Assembly (NCBI RefSeq): GCF_000330505.1
Contig: NW_004191756.1
Coordinates: 1-64,000 of the forward strand
Source of the DNA: Entamoeba invadens IP1
Lineage: Eukaryota > Evosea > Mastigamoebida > Endamoebidae
Direction of reading: 5' to 3'
Length of the DNA: 64,000 nucleotides
Below are positions 1 to 9,867 of this stretch, piece by piece. Made by a program: the position numbers and the translations under genes. A model generated the notes under the pieces. The model made no database searches. It saw only the letters and a list, made by a program, of their open reading frames with translations, and was not told where the DNA came from. Numbering within the stretch: position 1 is the stretch's first letter; each line of letters opens with the position of its first letter.

Positions 1-959
1 TAGCCCCCATTGACAGCTAAGTTGGAACTCTTCTCTCCGTTTGGTCCTTTTGATCCCGACAACCGTACCCCACCATTAATTCCATTCTCATTTTTATAGT
101 TAACACCTACAGATCCACTCTTTGTTCGTTTACCATCAGCTCCTTTCTGTGAACTCAATTCTCCACCTACACTGACTTGATCATTGATCTTATAATTGGC
201 TTGGATACCTCTTTTACCATCTTCATTCACAAGATTAACATCCAACTTCCCTTTGGTCAATGCTTTTCCAGCTAGATTTACACCCGTGGACGCTATTTTG
301 GTCAGTTTTTGCCCATTTTCAGAGTCGAGGAATTTGTCGACTTTTTCTTTACGAAGTGCTCTCTTCTCTGCACTCTTCTCTGCACTCTTCTTTTTCCTCT
401 CCGCTTTCTTCTCTGCCTTTTGCTGTTTCTTAAGTTGCTTTTGTTCAGCCTTTTGAGCCTTCTTCTCTGCCTTTTGCTGCTTTTTGTCGGCTTTGGTTTG
501 ATTCTTTTGTTGCTTCTGTTGAGCTTTGGCAGCTTTCTTTTCTGCTTTTTGTTGTTTCTTCTCGGCTTTGGCTTGATTCTTAAGTTGTTTTTGTTGGTTT
601 TTCTGAGCCTTCTTCTCTGCTTTTTGTTGTTTCTTCTGTGCTTTAGCTTGGCTTTTCTGTTTCTTTTGCTGAGCCTTGGCAGCCTTCTTCTGTGCTTTGG
701 CAGCAGACTTTTTTTGTTTTGTTGCTGCACTTTTGGTTGACTTCTTTGGCTTAGGCGCAGCAGCTGACTTCTTTTGTTTCTTTTTTGCACTCTTTGTTGC
801 TGATTTTTTTTTCGAAGACTTAGATTTGTCATTAAAATCCTCAGTATCGTACAAGTCCTCCATATCATATTCGTCCAAATCTATATCATCCAATTCATAC
901 TCTTCCACGTCTCCAAGAGCTAAAGAACTTGTTATCAGAAGTAGCAAGAATAAAATCAT
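1..959 (-). CDS. Secreted Lys/Ala/Gln-rich repeat protein (3' end beyond window)
   Basis: An open frame of at least 319 codons starts at the ATG at 959-957 and runs off the left edge without a stop. Residues 1-16 form a clear signal peptide (MILFLLLLITSSLALG). An acidic stretch rich in Asp, Glu and Tyr follows (about 17-45). Next comes a long Lys/Ala/Gln tract (about 50-220) built on degenerate KAEKKQQK and KAQKKAAK units. The last visible part is a Gly/Asn/Ser-rich region with repeating VGVNYKNENG-like and RLSGSKGPNG-like units, suggestive of beta-strand repeats. I do not recognise the family. A secreted, highly cationic protein could bind chitin, acidic glycans or DNA, but that is inference. 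Other frames in this tract are artefacts of the repeats. Confidence 0.7.
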   Translation of the reverse strand, partial: MILFLLLLITSSLALGDVEEYELDDIDLDEYDMEDLYDTEDFNDKSKSSKKKSATKSAKKKQKKSAAAPKPKKSTKSAATKQKKSAAKAQKKAAKAQQKKQKSQAKAQKKQQKAEKKAQKNQQKQLKNQAKAEKKQQKAEKKAAKAQQKQQKNQTKADKKQQKAEKKAQKAEQKQLKKQQKAEKKAERKKKSAEKSAEKRALRKEKVDKFLDSENGQKLTKIASTGVNLAGKALTKGKLDVNLVNEDGKRGIQANYKINDQVSVGGELSSQKGADGKRTKSGSVGVNYKNENGINGGVRLSGSKGPNGEKSSNLAVNGG

Positions 960-2159
960 CTGTTGATAATATGCTTTTAGAGTTACTTCGGTGTCTTATG
1001 GCCGTGTTAATAGCCGAAAAACAGAAAGTACCCATAAATGGTATTATGTTATTATACTTTGAATTAGTCAAATTAACGAACTTTTTTCGTAAACTAAGCA
1101 AACTGAGCCATTTTTTCGTATAACCCTTGTTTTGCTTTAACAATCAGCTATTCCGGCGTTGATTTTGCTCTATTTATAACTTCTGCCGTTCTATTGTTTT
1201 TGTTAACCAAAAGACGTTCAACAGAGGAACAAATTGGAAAAAAACTCGTTCAAATTGTGAAAATTCATCCCCCTCCGTCTTTTTCAACAATTATTTTTTT
1301 GTCGAATTGAAACTGTTTTGCATATCTTAAATTCAATATACTAGTTTAAAGCTATAAACTGAAACCATACCAATCATTCGATTTCATTCTCTTATTCCAA
1401 AATCATCCACCTCGCTATTTCTACTTTTAGAACAGTCACTTGATAAATGGAATATAGTTTGTTTACTATCATTGTTTAATTCGATTTTTTGAAAAACAAC
1501 TTGTTAGTTACTAGTTACTATTGATAAAAATACTATTTTTTATTATATTTTTTTAAAGAACGAGTACGGCAGAAGTTTCTATGCAATTACGGGTAAGAAA
1601 CTTGTGTTATTCCTCATGCTTTTTAAAAAAAACACGTCCAATTTTGACTAATTTTGTTTAAATTAGTGATGATTATTATTTAGTTCTTTGTTTTTATGTT
1701 TTTTTTAAATCTTATAATTAAATCGATATATAAAAATTATTGTTTGTATAAAACCACATGAAATAAATTACTTTGGAAAACTAATTTAAAATTGTTTTAA
1801 TTAAGTCTTCGCGTTGTTTTTAATGCAGGTTTTTTTACACAAAACTAGATTTATTTTAAACTCATCATTCGACAAAATTCATACCAAACTTTTCAATAAA
1901 TAATAATTTCAAATTATAATCATATTTATAATTATTGATAAACGATAATTTATATTAATTATTGTCTAGTTTGATATTAATGATTTTTTTTGTTTTGGTT
2001 GAAAAATCTTTTAGTATTAGAATAGTTACTATTATTAAAAAAATCCATATTAGACTTTATTATTATTGTTTTATAAAAAAATAGTTTTTTTTGAAATATA
2101 CAATTTGCAACAAATTTCTTTTTGATTTTGAGGTTAAAATACCACCTAGAGTTAGTCGG
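960..2159. other. AT-rich intergenic region
   Basis: About 1.2 kb lies between the start of the Lys-rich gene and an inverted-repeat element. It is strongly AT-rich, with poly-T and poly-A tracts and no convincing open frame. It should hold the promoter of the Lys-rich gene, but no clear TATA box is visible close to 959. Confidence 0.5.
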
Positions 2160-2333
2160 AAAACATTGTCCCGTCGCCAACGTTGTCCCAGGCTTTTTGG
2201 TCAATGGAAATTGGAAAATATCGGGATCATGTTCGATATATAAAAAAATCAATTTTTATCCCAAATTGAAAAATTTTCAAACAATTATTTGTATATAAAT
2301 TGATAAAAAGGACATTGGCGACTGGAACGTTTT
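2160..2333. repeat. Inverted-repeat element, MITE-like
   Basis: Two imperfect inverted arms, about 2160-2188 and 2310-2333, share a core of TCGCCAA with flanking TGTCC and AAAAC. They enclose about 120 bp with no open frame. The inner segment (about 2180-2240) resembles, in reverse orientation, 46219-46275. This is consistent with a small non-autonomous DNA element or a decayed transposon end. No target-site duplication could be assigned. Confidence 0.4.
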
Positions 2334-2424
2334 ACAACAAATTCTAGTTATAATATAGAGTATTCATAACAAAATAGAACTCAAAAATAAATCATAAAAT
2401 TTACGAAACAAAGAGCATACAATA

Positions 2425-3573
2425 TTAAAACTTCCATGGAATCGCATTCTGAAAATCCCACTGTACAAAACCGTTGTTGTCCTGTTGTTGCTGTTGTTGT
2501 GGGGCTGTGTCTTCGTTCGACTTTTGTTGTCCCCACTGACTCATCTGGCTTTGTTGTGCCTGTTGCATTGTGGTTTGTGCGTTTTGTTGTGAATTTGCTT
2601 GAGTCATTCCAACAGCAAACGGCATCAAAAACGGATTGTTCTGATCATTCGTTTGTTGTGTCTGTGTGTTGTTTTGTTGTGACATCATCGACAGAAAGTT
2701 GGCTTGATTAAACATCATACTATATGAATTCATAGAGGGCATTATCGTCTCTGCCATTCGATATAACTTTACTTCTAGTGTGTCCTCTCGAAGTTTTAGT
2801 TGGTATAACAACTCTTTCAATGTCCCAATTTGCGTTTGGGTCTCTGTGTTTTGCTTTTGAAGTCCAACCAATTGTGCTAAGAGGTATTGGTACAACGAAG
2901 TAGTGTCGTCTCCGCCCGTTTTCTTTCTGTGTGGTGTTGGCTTCTTTCTTTGGATATTAGGTAGGAGCTCTGGGTGGTCTGCGATGAAACTGTCATGTCT
3001 GAAACAAAACCCAGTTGGAGTTTCAAGCTACTTTGTCAATTTCATTCATAATATATAATATAAATCAAACCCAATGTTGGGTATTTCAAAATTTATTTTT
3101 TAAAACAAAATGCGAATTCTAATAATAGAAATTTTCGTATAAAAAATAATTCTTTGATTTTTGATTCCTTTCAAATCAGAGAAACGAAACAAACTTTCTT
3201 AAAGCCGTAGATGTTGAGTTGACGCACAAAAGAACATATGTTTGAGTGTTTAAAGAATTGTGGGAGTATTTGTTTTGAAAACTCAACAGGATCAGGAATG
3301 AATATAGCTCGTCGTTTGAACTGTTCGCTCCAACAAATCTTGAGTTCAGTATGACTTTAATGTAACAAGAAAATAAAAGGGATAAAAACAAACATATTTC
3401 TGTGTGTCTTTGTTATTGACAAGTTCAAATAATTTTGCTATGAAAGAAACAACAGAAGTCCCCGGTGGTGGCATATCCACCTGAGCCTCGTCCTCGAAAG
3501 GGATTTTCTCAATCTGAATCCCAGCTAGTGTGGCATCAGAGATGCAGCCAAAGCCGTCTTGTTGCTCAGTCAT
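2425..3573 (-). CDS. Heat shock factor-like transcription factor (3 exons)
   Basis: Exons are 3573-3394, 3338-3195 and 3027-2425, giving 308 aa. The introns both begin GTTTGT; the second ends TAG and the first probably ends CAAG. Residues about 39-135 match the HSF DNA-binding domain: [11 protein letters not shown], then [26 protein letters not shown] and IYGFKK, then [17 protein letters not shown] heptad-like segment follows (about 153-200), equivalent to the HR-A/B oligomerisation helix. The C-terminus is Gln/Asn/Met-rich with no charged blocks, like an activation region. An upstream in-frame TTG was rejected in favour of the ATG at 3573. It is divergent from PSF1 with 121 bp between starts. 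Family assignment is firm; the first acceptor is less so. Confidence 0.85.
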
Positions 3574-3694
3574 ATTTGTCAATTGAATTATTAAATTGGA
3601 GTTTTTTTATTAAGAAAGACAAACTATATCGAACTATACTTTATAGTTTTTGTTCATTAGCTTCGAAGATCTAAGAAGTGCTGCACTGTGAAGA
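3574..3694. promoter_or_regulatory. Shared divergent promoter (HSF-like / PSF1)
   Basis: Only 121 bp separates the start codons of two divergent genes, so both core promoters must lie here or inside the genes. The interval is AT-rich with short TATA-like strings (for example around 3622-3650). No single element can be assigned to either gene. Confidence 0.4.
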
Positions 3695-4366
3695 ATGTCC
3701 TCATCGACACACGAAAATTTGGTTGAGGCAATCAAAGAGTTGACACGTTGCGGGGACGCTCTTCCCCCCGCCAACGCCGAGTTGATTAAACAAGTGAAAG
3801 CGGAGCTTACAGGCTTTGTGGAATCGAGCGTGGTCAACCCACGTATGGTTTATGCACTTGCCCAACGTGAGCGCCTTCACTCTCTTTTTTCCCTTTATGT
3901 GTTTGTTCTTTCCCAAAAAGTGAATCTCGATACATCTATGACAAAATGACAACAATCACAAGTTTGGAGAAAAACAAAAAGAGATAAAGTGACAACAAGG
4001 ACGGAACGGTTACGGCGAATAGAAAAGATTCGGTGGGACATAGGTACCACCATTCCTCTCTCTGTTTCTGTTAACATGACTTCCGAGGAAAAGTCTTATT
4101 TTAAGAAGTTCTCTTCTATAATTGGCGACTTTTCCGAGTTTATAGAGGTTGATGTTACTACTGATACCAACCATCCCCCTGTCGAAAGTACGGTCCGCGT
4201 CAAGGCAACCATCACCGACGGTATGAAAAAATTACCACAAGCGCCCGGTATCTATTCAATGAATGGCTTCTTCACTCTCAACCATGACCAAGTCCAACTC
4301 GTTGAGAGAACGCCCACCATCGACGCTTTGATCCACATTGGGGTCTTGACTCCTGATGTTGAATAA
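3695..4366 (+). CDS. PSF1: GINS complex subunit PSF1 (2 exons)
   Basis: Exon 1 is 3695-3900 and exon 2 is 4000-4366, giving 190 aa, close to the human 196. The 99-bp intron starts GTTTGT and ends CAAG. PSF1 is one of four GINS subunits of the CMG replicative helicase in the nucleus. The stretch TERLRRIEKIRWDIG followed by an acidic MTSEEKSYFKKF helix aligns with the family's LYDRLLRIRALRWEYG and MAAEEMEWF. The C-terminal segment (LNHDQVQLVER to IHIGVLTPDVE) matches the small beta domain ending of PSF1. Exon 1 supplies the N-terminal helices. The frame reads cleanly only with this join. Confidence 0.8.
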
Positions 4367-4535
4367 TAAAATGTTATAGTTATTTTACTATAATTATACA
4401 ATTTCATTTTACTAACAAGAAATAGTATAAATACCATATATAAGTGTTTAATCCGAACACCTTTTTAATAATTAAAATATTAAAAAAATACTATTGACAG
4501 TGTGTGTTTGAAATCGAACGATCTGGTAATTCGTA

Positions 4536-5587
4536 ATGAACAAAATCATCAAGAAGAAAGTCCTCCTGATGGGGAAGGGCGGCGCGGGGAAGACCTCGAT
4601 GCGGACAATCCTATTTTCGAATTACCTCCGTTTGAGCCTTCCACTTTTTTGCGTAACTTTACAACGATAATAAAACAACTATATTGAAATGGTTTATTCA
4701 TGACTAGTAAAAATGATGGTTTAATAAATACGTACGAACACTTACAGACAGCTGCCCAAACGCAACAGTTGACGGTGACTATCGGGGTCGACCACTCTCA
4801 AATATCGTTTCTAGGGAATTACACGTTAAATTTATGGGATTGTGGTGGACAGAAACTGTTTATGGATGCCTTTTTGAACACGCAAAAGTCGTCGAATTTC
4901 AAGAGTGTCGAGGCATTGATATACGTCTTTGACGTGACATCGGAAACGTTTGATAAAGACATCCAAGAATATCGCGCGGTCTTAGAGAAGCTGTATGAAT
5001 ACTCACCGAATGCGAAATTGTTTTCTTTAGTCCATAAGATGGACGCATTTGCGGACGATGAGAAGGACTATCACTACTTACAAATGGAAGGGAAGATCAA
5101 ATTAGTGTCGAAGCCATTCCACGTCGTGTGCTTTGGGACATCCATTTACGACGATACATTATACTTTGCTTGGTCGTCGATTACGTACTCGTTGATTCCA
5201 ATGATCAACGAAGTCGAGACGAAGTTGAATCAGTTTTGTAACTTCATAGAAGCCGACGAAATAGTTGTGTACGAGGCGTCAAGTCTCTTGGTGATGAGTT
5301 ACTCGTCACGCGTCGAATTTAGTGAGTCCAGAAGATTTGAAAACGTGTCGACAAGCATTAAAAGCTTCGATCATAGTTGCGCGGAACTGAAGAAAACAAA
5401 ATTCAAGAATTTCCAAGTGTGTCTCCCTGATAAGAAAATATACTTCGACTCATTCACATCAAGCACATACATCATGGTCATCTTCTCTAATAAAGCACTC
5501 ACGTTCGCTAATGTCGCTTTGAATGTGAACGCCGTGAGAGACGAATTTGAAAACTTGATCGGGTTTAAAGGCGATGACGACTGCTGA
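4536..5587 (+). CDS. Rag GTPase, RagA/Gtr1 type (2 exons)
   Basis: Exon 1 is 4536-4629 and exon 2 is 4752-5587, giving 309 aa; human RagA has 313. The intron runs GTTTGA to ACAG. The exon 1 P-loop [11 protein letters not shown] continues after the join as [21 protein letters not shown], which aligns without gaps to the RagA switch I region. Switch II is LNLWDCGGQ (G3) and the guanine-specificity motif is HKMD (G4). The C-terminal 120 residues form the roadblock-like domain used for Rag dimerisation. In other eukaryotes RagA/B pairs with RagC/D to recruit TORC1 to lysosomes when amino acids are plentiful. The gene ends 170 bp from the convergent Iml1-like gene, a functional neighbour. Confidence 0.9.
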
Positions 5588-5757
5588 GGGTGTGTGTTCA
5601 AATAGAGTGGCTCGTCAATTTATCGGTTTATTGTCATGTTATATTGAGACTCGAATGTCTATCTCTTGAGCATCTAGGTAGATATATTTATAGTATATTA
5701 TAATTAAATTAATAGTAACTTGATGCCATTTGTGAAACGGTATATAACCGATGTGTA

Positions 5758-8127
5758 TCATTGAAACTTACAATTAATTGGATTTTGATGGACTACAGTC
5801 GTCTTCTTAGCTTTACAATCGAGCCACTTCATCACAACGATATCTCTGGGAAGAATTTGTTGGACGAAGTCGAGATCACTGTTCTTTTCAAAGTGCTTAT
5901 AATGTGTTTCGACAATCTTATCGATCGTTCGCGGGTTCATGAAAACGTTAAGCCAATAGAAACCATAGTGGTAATGCACTTGGGTCTTTGGATCAAATAT
6001 CTTTTCCATCTCCAAGAAGTAATTCTCCTTCTTGGCTGTACCACAATTCAATCTGACAAGGAACGACCGTGGGTGGAACGGGGATTGAGTGGCTTGGACA
6101 CGGCTTTCAACAGTTGTCAAAGCTTCTTGTAAGACTCTTTATAAATCGTATTAAATAATTAAATTATAATAAAAGTATAATATACATTCATAGTATATAC
6201 GAAACTAATTATGAACCATATATATACTATATATTAGTACAAATGACAAACAGTCGAATCGTTGAATGGCGAGTGTAGTGTAAATGATCTGCTTAGAGTC
6301 TACAAAGCTGGACTGGCCTTCCGGCCCAACAATTAATTTTCTTTTGACCAAAGCGTTGAGTACGATTTTAGCGTGATCTCTATTGACGACATTTGTGTTG
6401 TTAGACATCCACGTAGCAAGAGTAGTCCCGGAGACTTTTCCGTGAATTTCTTTGTTAAGAGCTTTGAGGAGATTTTCGATGTCGAAGTAGTCGATGTTGT
6501 CTTTCTTTTGTTCTTCGTGTTTGAAGTGGATGGGGAACCATTCGACCATATATTCACTTTGGCTTAAAATGAAGTCATAGAACTGCAAGAAAGCGTAGTA
6601 GATGTCATCTTCTTGTTCTTTAGAAAAGATGTGGAAGATCAAAGAATGGAACTTGCCGACATTCTCGTCGTCTGTATTTAACGAATTGAAAGAGTCGTAG
6701 ACCTTCCACTCCATTCGACTTTGTGGTTGCAAGTTAATACATCTTTTTGACGAATTGTATATCTTTGGATTGAATTCCAAAGGGTTCAAAGGAGGAGTGA
6801 TGATAGCTACAAACTCGTAAGGGTATGGAAACAGTTTAGTGTTGGCATATACCTTGTGCTGAATTTGCACGTCGACGCCATTTTCCTTTAAGGACAACAT
6901 ATGGATAGCGTCTGGAGCATATAAAACAGTGCTAGTATCTGAAGTAGTGTCTGAATTGAATTGGAACCCTAAAGCTATTCTATTTGCGATCATCATCGAA
7001 AAGAGTTGTTTAGGTAATATCCCATTATTTGGTGTTATAGTGTAATTCGTCGTTTCAAACTTATGAAACGGCTTTGTCGGGACGTCTGAGATATATTTCA
7101 CTGCACAACTTAATTTGACTAAATTGTCCCAAGGGCTTTCTCTTTCTTTTTTAAAAGATTCAGTGATACAATACGCTAAAGAATGTTCCTTAGGTATTTG
7201 GTCGACTCTTAAAGGGGAGACGCCACTGACTGGTAACAAGCTTTGTTTAATAAGAGATGTCTCTAAAGGCGTTTCTTCATCATTTGGGATCAAATAATTT
7301 TGTATGACATTTGACTTCTTCTTTGTTGCAGTCACAAAGAAATAGTCCGAGTCCTTCGAGAAGTTGTAAGTTAAGCAGTTCTTACATGAGTGTGCTCGAC
7401 TCAACTTCGACATGTCAAACATGAAGCTTTGGTAGAATCTCAGTGACACCCAAAACGGGATACTAAAAGCCTTCTTAGCGTCTTGATCTGTGAATAAGAC
7501 TAATGGTGTAGTAAATAGTGGTTTAACTGCTAATGACACAAATTGGACATTCACATAATTCTTCAGCACTATTTTCTTACACATCGAATAGATCAAACAA
7601 CTTGTTCGTAACACCCCATTTCCCGGTGTTATGACTAACATGGTTTCTGAACTGCCGCCTCGAAAATGGGCGCCAAAGTGGTGGAGTGTAGTTACTATAC
7701 TTTCAAAAACATTAGCATTTTTACTAGAAACTATAGTATTCTCACTTTGGGCTTTAACTATACTTTTCCATTCTTTAAAGTATTGTTTCAGTCGAAATTG
7801 GAGCAAAGTAAAGGGAAATATATCGGCAAATGAAATGACATGAATGTAATCCGTGTCTTTCTGTTTACTGTTCGCCGACGGCGATAAACAGCGAAACGTT
7901 GGTGTTGCTGATGTCGACGAAAATTGATTTGCAGCAACTCGGGAAAATAAGACGATTTCAATGGTGTGCTTTGTCTTCACGTCTCTGAAATGTTGATATA
8001 ACTCGGCTAAAAAGTCCAGACATTTATCAAAGTATAACTCACCATCCGGATGCGAATTCCACATCTCCGCTGACATGTCTATCAAGATGAAAAGTGTTCC
8101 GGATGTACTATAAACCGTCGTATTCAT
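5758..8127 (-). CDS. Iml1/DEPDC5-like GATOR1 subunit (2 exons)
   Basis: Exon 1 is 8127-6252 and exon 2 is 6122-5758, giving 746 aa. The 129-bp intron begins GTTTGT and ends GAAG; the AG three bases earlier would create a stop. N-terminal residues about 10-60 match the Iml1 signature: FILIDMSAEMW, then DGELYFDKCLDFLAELY and IVLFSRV. A DEP domain lies at about 546-625 (SGTTLATWMSNN, then LNALVKRKLI). Exon 2 resembles the DEPDC5 C-terminal domain (HYHYGFYWLNV to IVETHYKHFEK). In other eukaryotes DEPDC5/Iml1 is in GATOR1, the GAP complex acting on RagA/Gtr1. This protein is less than half the length of human DEPDC5 (about 1600 aa), so middle regions are missing. Homology is well supported; GAP function is inferred. 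Confidence 0.8.
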
Positions 8128-8560
8128 AAGATCTAATTGGATCTCTTTTTTTCACCTTTTTCTTTCTTTAGACGAAAAGGGTTTTTTGCTTCTAATCAAA
8201 TCTTAGGCATCTTAACTCACATTTTCCATTTTTTTTGTTAAAGATACTACTCCACTAATAAATGCTTGAAATAACTCCATTATTTCTCTTTAAAAATTCA
8301 AAAAAGATTTTTTTTTTCAATTTTGATGCGTCAAAAAAAATTGTTTATTATAATAAATAATATAGTTTATTATAATACTATTGAAACATCAAAAAAAAAC
8401 TACAGAATATAATATATTTACTATAAAAAAGCCATTTTAATTCAGTTTTTTTGTTTTTCAATTGGAGAGTGCTCTGATCGAATTTTTAGACATTTAACTA
8501 TACTATATATAGTATAAATTCTTACTTATACTATAATTAGATAATAACTTGTCCAATCAA
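8128..8560. other. AT-rich intergenic region
   Basis: About 430 bp separates the start of the Iml1-like gene from the stop of the R3H gene. It is rich in A and T runs and has no open frame of note. It should contain the Iml1-like promoter. Confidence 0.5.
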
Positions 8561-9181
8561 TTACTCTTCCTCAACAAAATTCAATGTTTCGGCCATCTGT
8601 GTGAGTGTGAGCGATGGAGCGTCATCCTCGATTTTTGTGAGCATGACTCGAGTCACTCTGAAGTTGCCTGTGCCTGTAGAATAGGAGACAAGATTATAGT
8701 AATTTGCGATGCAGTGACATAAGAGTCTATCGAAGCCATTATCCAATTGAATTTCCAACGCTCCTTCCTTATTTGTTGTGATGAAACTTTGAACGACGTC
8801 GTCGATCTTTTTGACAAATGGGTTTTGAGAGAACAACACGGGTTGGACCTTAGTTAAAACTCTTCGAATTGCTTTAATGTTATTTGGGTCAGACTTCTTG
8901 GGTAATGCCTTATACACCGTTTGATTGATGGAATACATTTTAACGGCGGGTTCATTCGCGTTTTCTTCAGGCTTCTGCATCTCTTCAAGTCGAATCAACT
9001 CCAGTGCCGGATCGACTCCGTTTTGAATACACTCGTTCACAAAATCACCAAACATGTCCTGACGGAACTGGTCTTGCTGAAACGCAATCACCGAAATTTC
9101 TTTCGCGTGCGCGTAAGAGTCTATGTGCCCGTTTTCATCCATCAAAGAACCAAACAATTCGTTTCTGACCGACCCCTTCAT
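8561..9181 (-). CDS. R3H domain protein
   Basis: A single-exon frame of 206 aa with an ATG start. The C-terminal part (about 125-190) is an R3H single-stranded nucleic-acid-binding domain: FVKKIDDVVQSFI, then LDNGFDRLLCHCIANYYNL with the hallmark Arg-x3-His (RLLCH), then VSYSTG. The N-terminal half is helical and charged with no recognised domain. It probably binds RNA or ssDNA; its pathway is unknown. It lies between the Iml1-like and POP5-like genes on the same strand. Confidence 0.7.
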   Translation of the reverse strand: MKGSVRNELFGSLMDENGHIDSYAHAKEISVIAFQQDQFRQDMFGDFVNECIQNGVDPALELIRLEEMQKPEENANEPAVKMYSINQTVYKALPKKSDPNNIKAIRRVLTKVQPVLFSQNPFVKKIDDVVQSFITTNKEGALEIQLDNGFDRLLCHCIANYYNLVSYSTGTGNFRVTRVMLTKIEDDAPSLTLTQMAETLNFVEEE

Positions 9182-9442
9182 TTGTTTTCGCAGTTTTCGT
9201 TTGTTTTAACTATAAATTAACTAGTTGTTGTATAGTTTTTTGTATAGTTAATTTACTATATTTCATAATTACCAAAGTTAAACTTCATTCTTAAAAAAAC
9301 CATATTTATTAATTGTTTTTTACTAATAGTATAAAAGATGGTTAATTGGTTAAAGTGTTTATTAATAAAATATTGTTTCATAATAGTAAATACGAGAAAT
9401 ACTATTGTAATACTATAAAATAACTATACTAAACAACACAGT

Positions 9443-9769
9443 CTAAAAAGACCAAAGGAACGATCTATCGGCGAGCCCAGCAACAGTAGAGCTGTATCTT
9501 AAATCGTTGAAGCTGCACATCCGCCCAACTGTACCACATGAGAGCATGAGGGACGTGTGGATGTTAACGATCTGTTCGCGCGCAACTTTAAATATCCCGA
9601 TCGATTTTTCATGTTTAGTGTGAAGGCTAATTAGGGTTATTTGAGGCTTAACGAGATTTCCAAAATACTCAGTGTACGTATTCTGAACAACATCAATAAT
9701 TGCTTCCTTTGAAGTGAATGTCGCACCGTCCTTTTTAAACACAAAACTGATGTACTCTGCGTCGTCCAT
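9443..9769 (-). CDS. RNase P/MRP subunit, POP5/RPP14 family
   Basis: A 108-aa single-exon protein. A ferredoxin-like Rpp14/Pop5 fold is suggested by KEAIIDVVQNTYTEYFGN, IGIFKVAREQIVNIHTSL and a C-terminal strand. IFKVAREQ matches the family's G-I-x-R-V-P-R-E motif. These proteins bind the catalytic RNA of nuclear RNase P and RNase MRP, in tRNA 5' maturation and rRNA processing. POP5 and RPP14 cannot be told apart here. The length is slightly short for POP5. Confidence 0.65.
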   Translation of the reverse strand: MDDAEYISFVFKKDGATFTSKEAIIDVVQNTYTEYFGNLVKPQITLISLHTKHEKSIGIFKVAREQIVNIHTSLMLSCGTVGRMCSFNDLRYSSTVAGLADRSFLWSF

Positions 9770-9867
9770 CGACTTCTGAGGTTTTTTGTTCGTGTTTTGG
9801 TATACTATAATTTTAATACTAAAATATAATTAAAAATATTACTCTGTTACACACAAAACAATTTGAA

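Noticed and set aside
302..868. Arg/Lys/Gln-rich frame in the leftmost gene
   Set aside because: It is an alternate frame of the Lys/Gln repeat; the signal-peptide frame from 959 is better supported.
2436..2711. Plus-strand frame antisense to the HSF-like gene
   Set aside because: It mirrors the Gln-rich codons of the real gene and has no domain.
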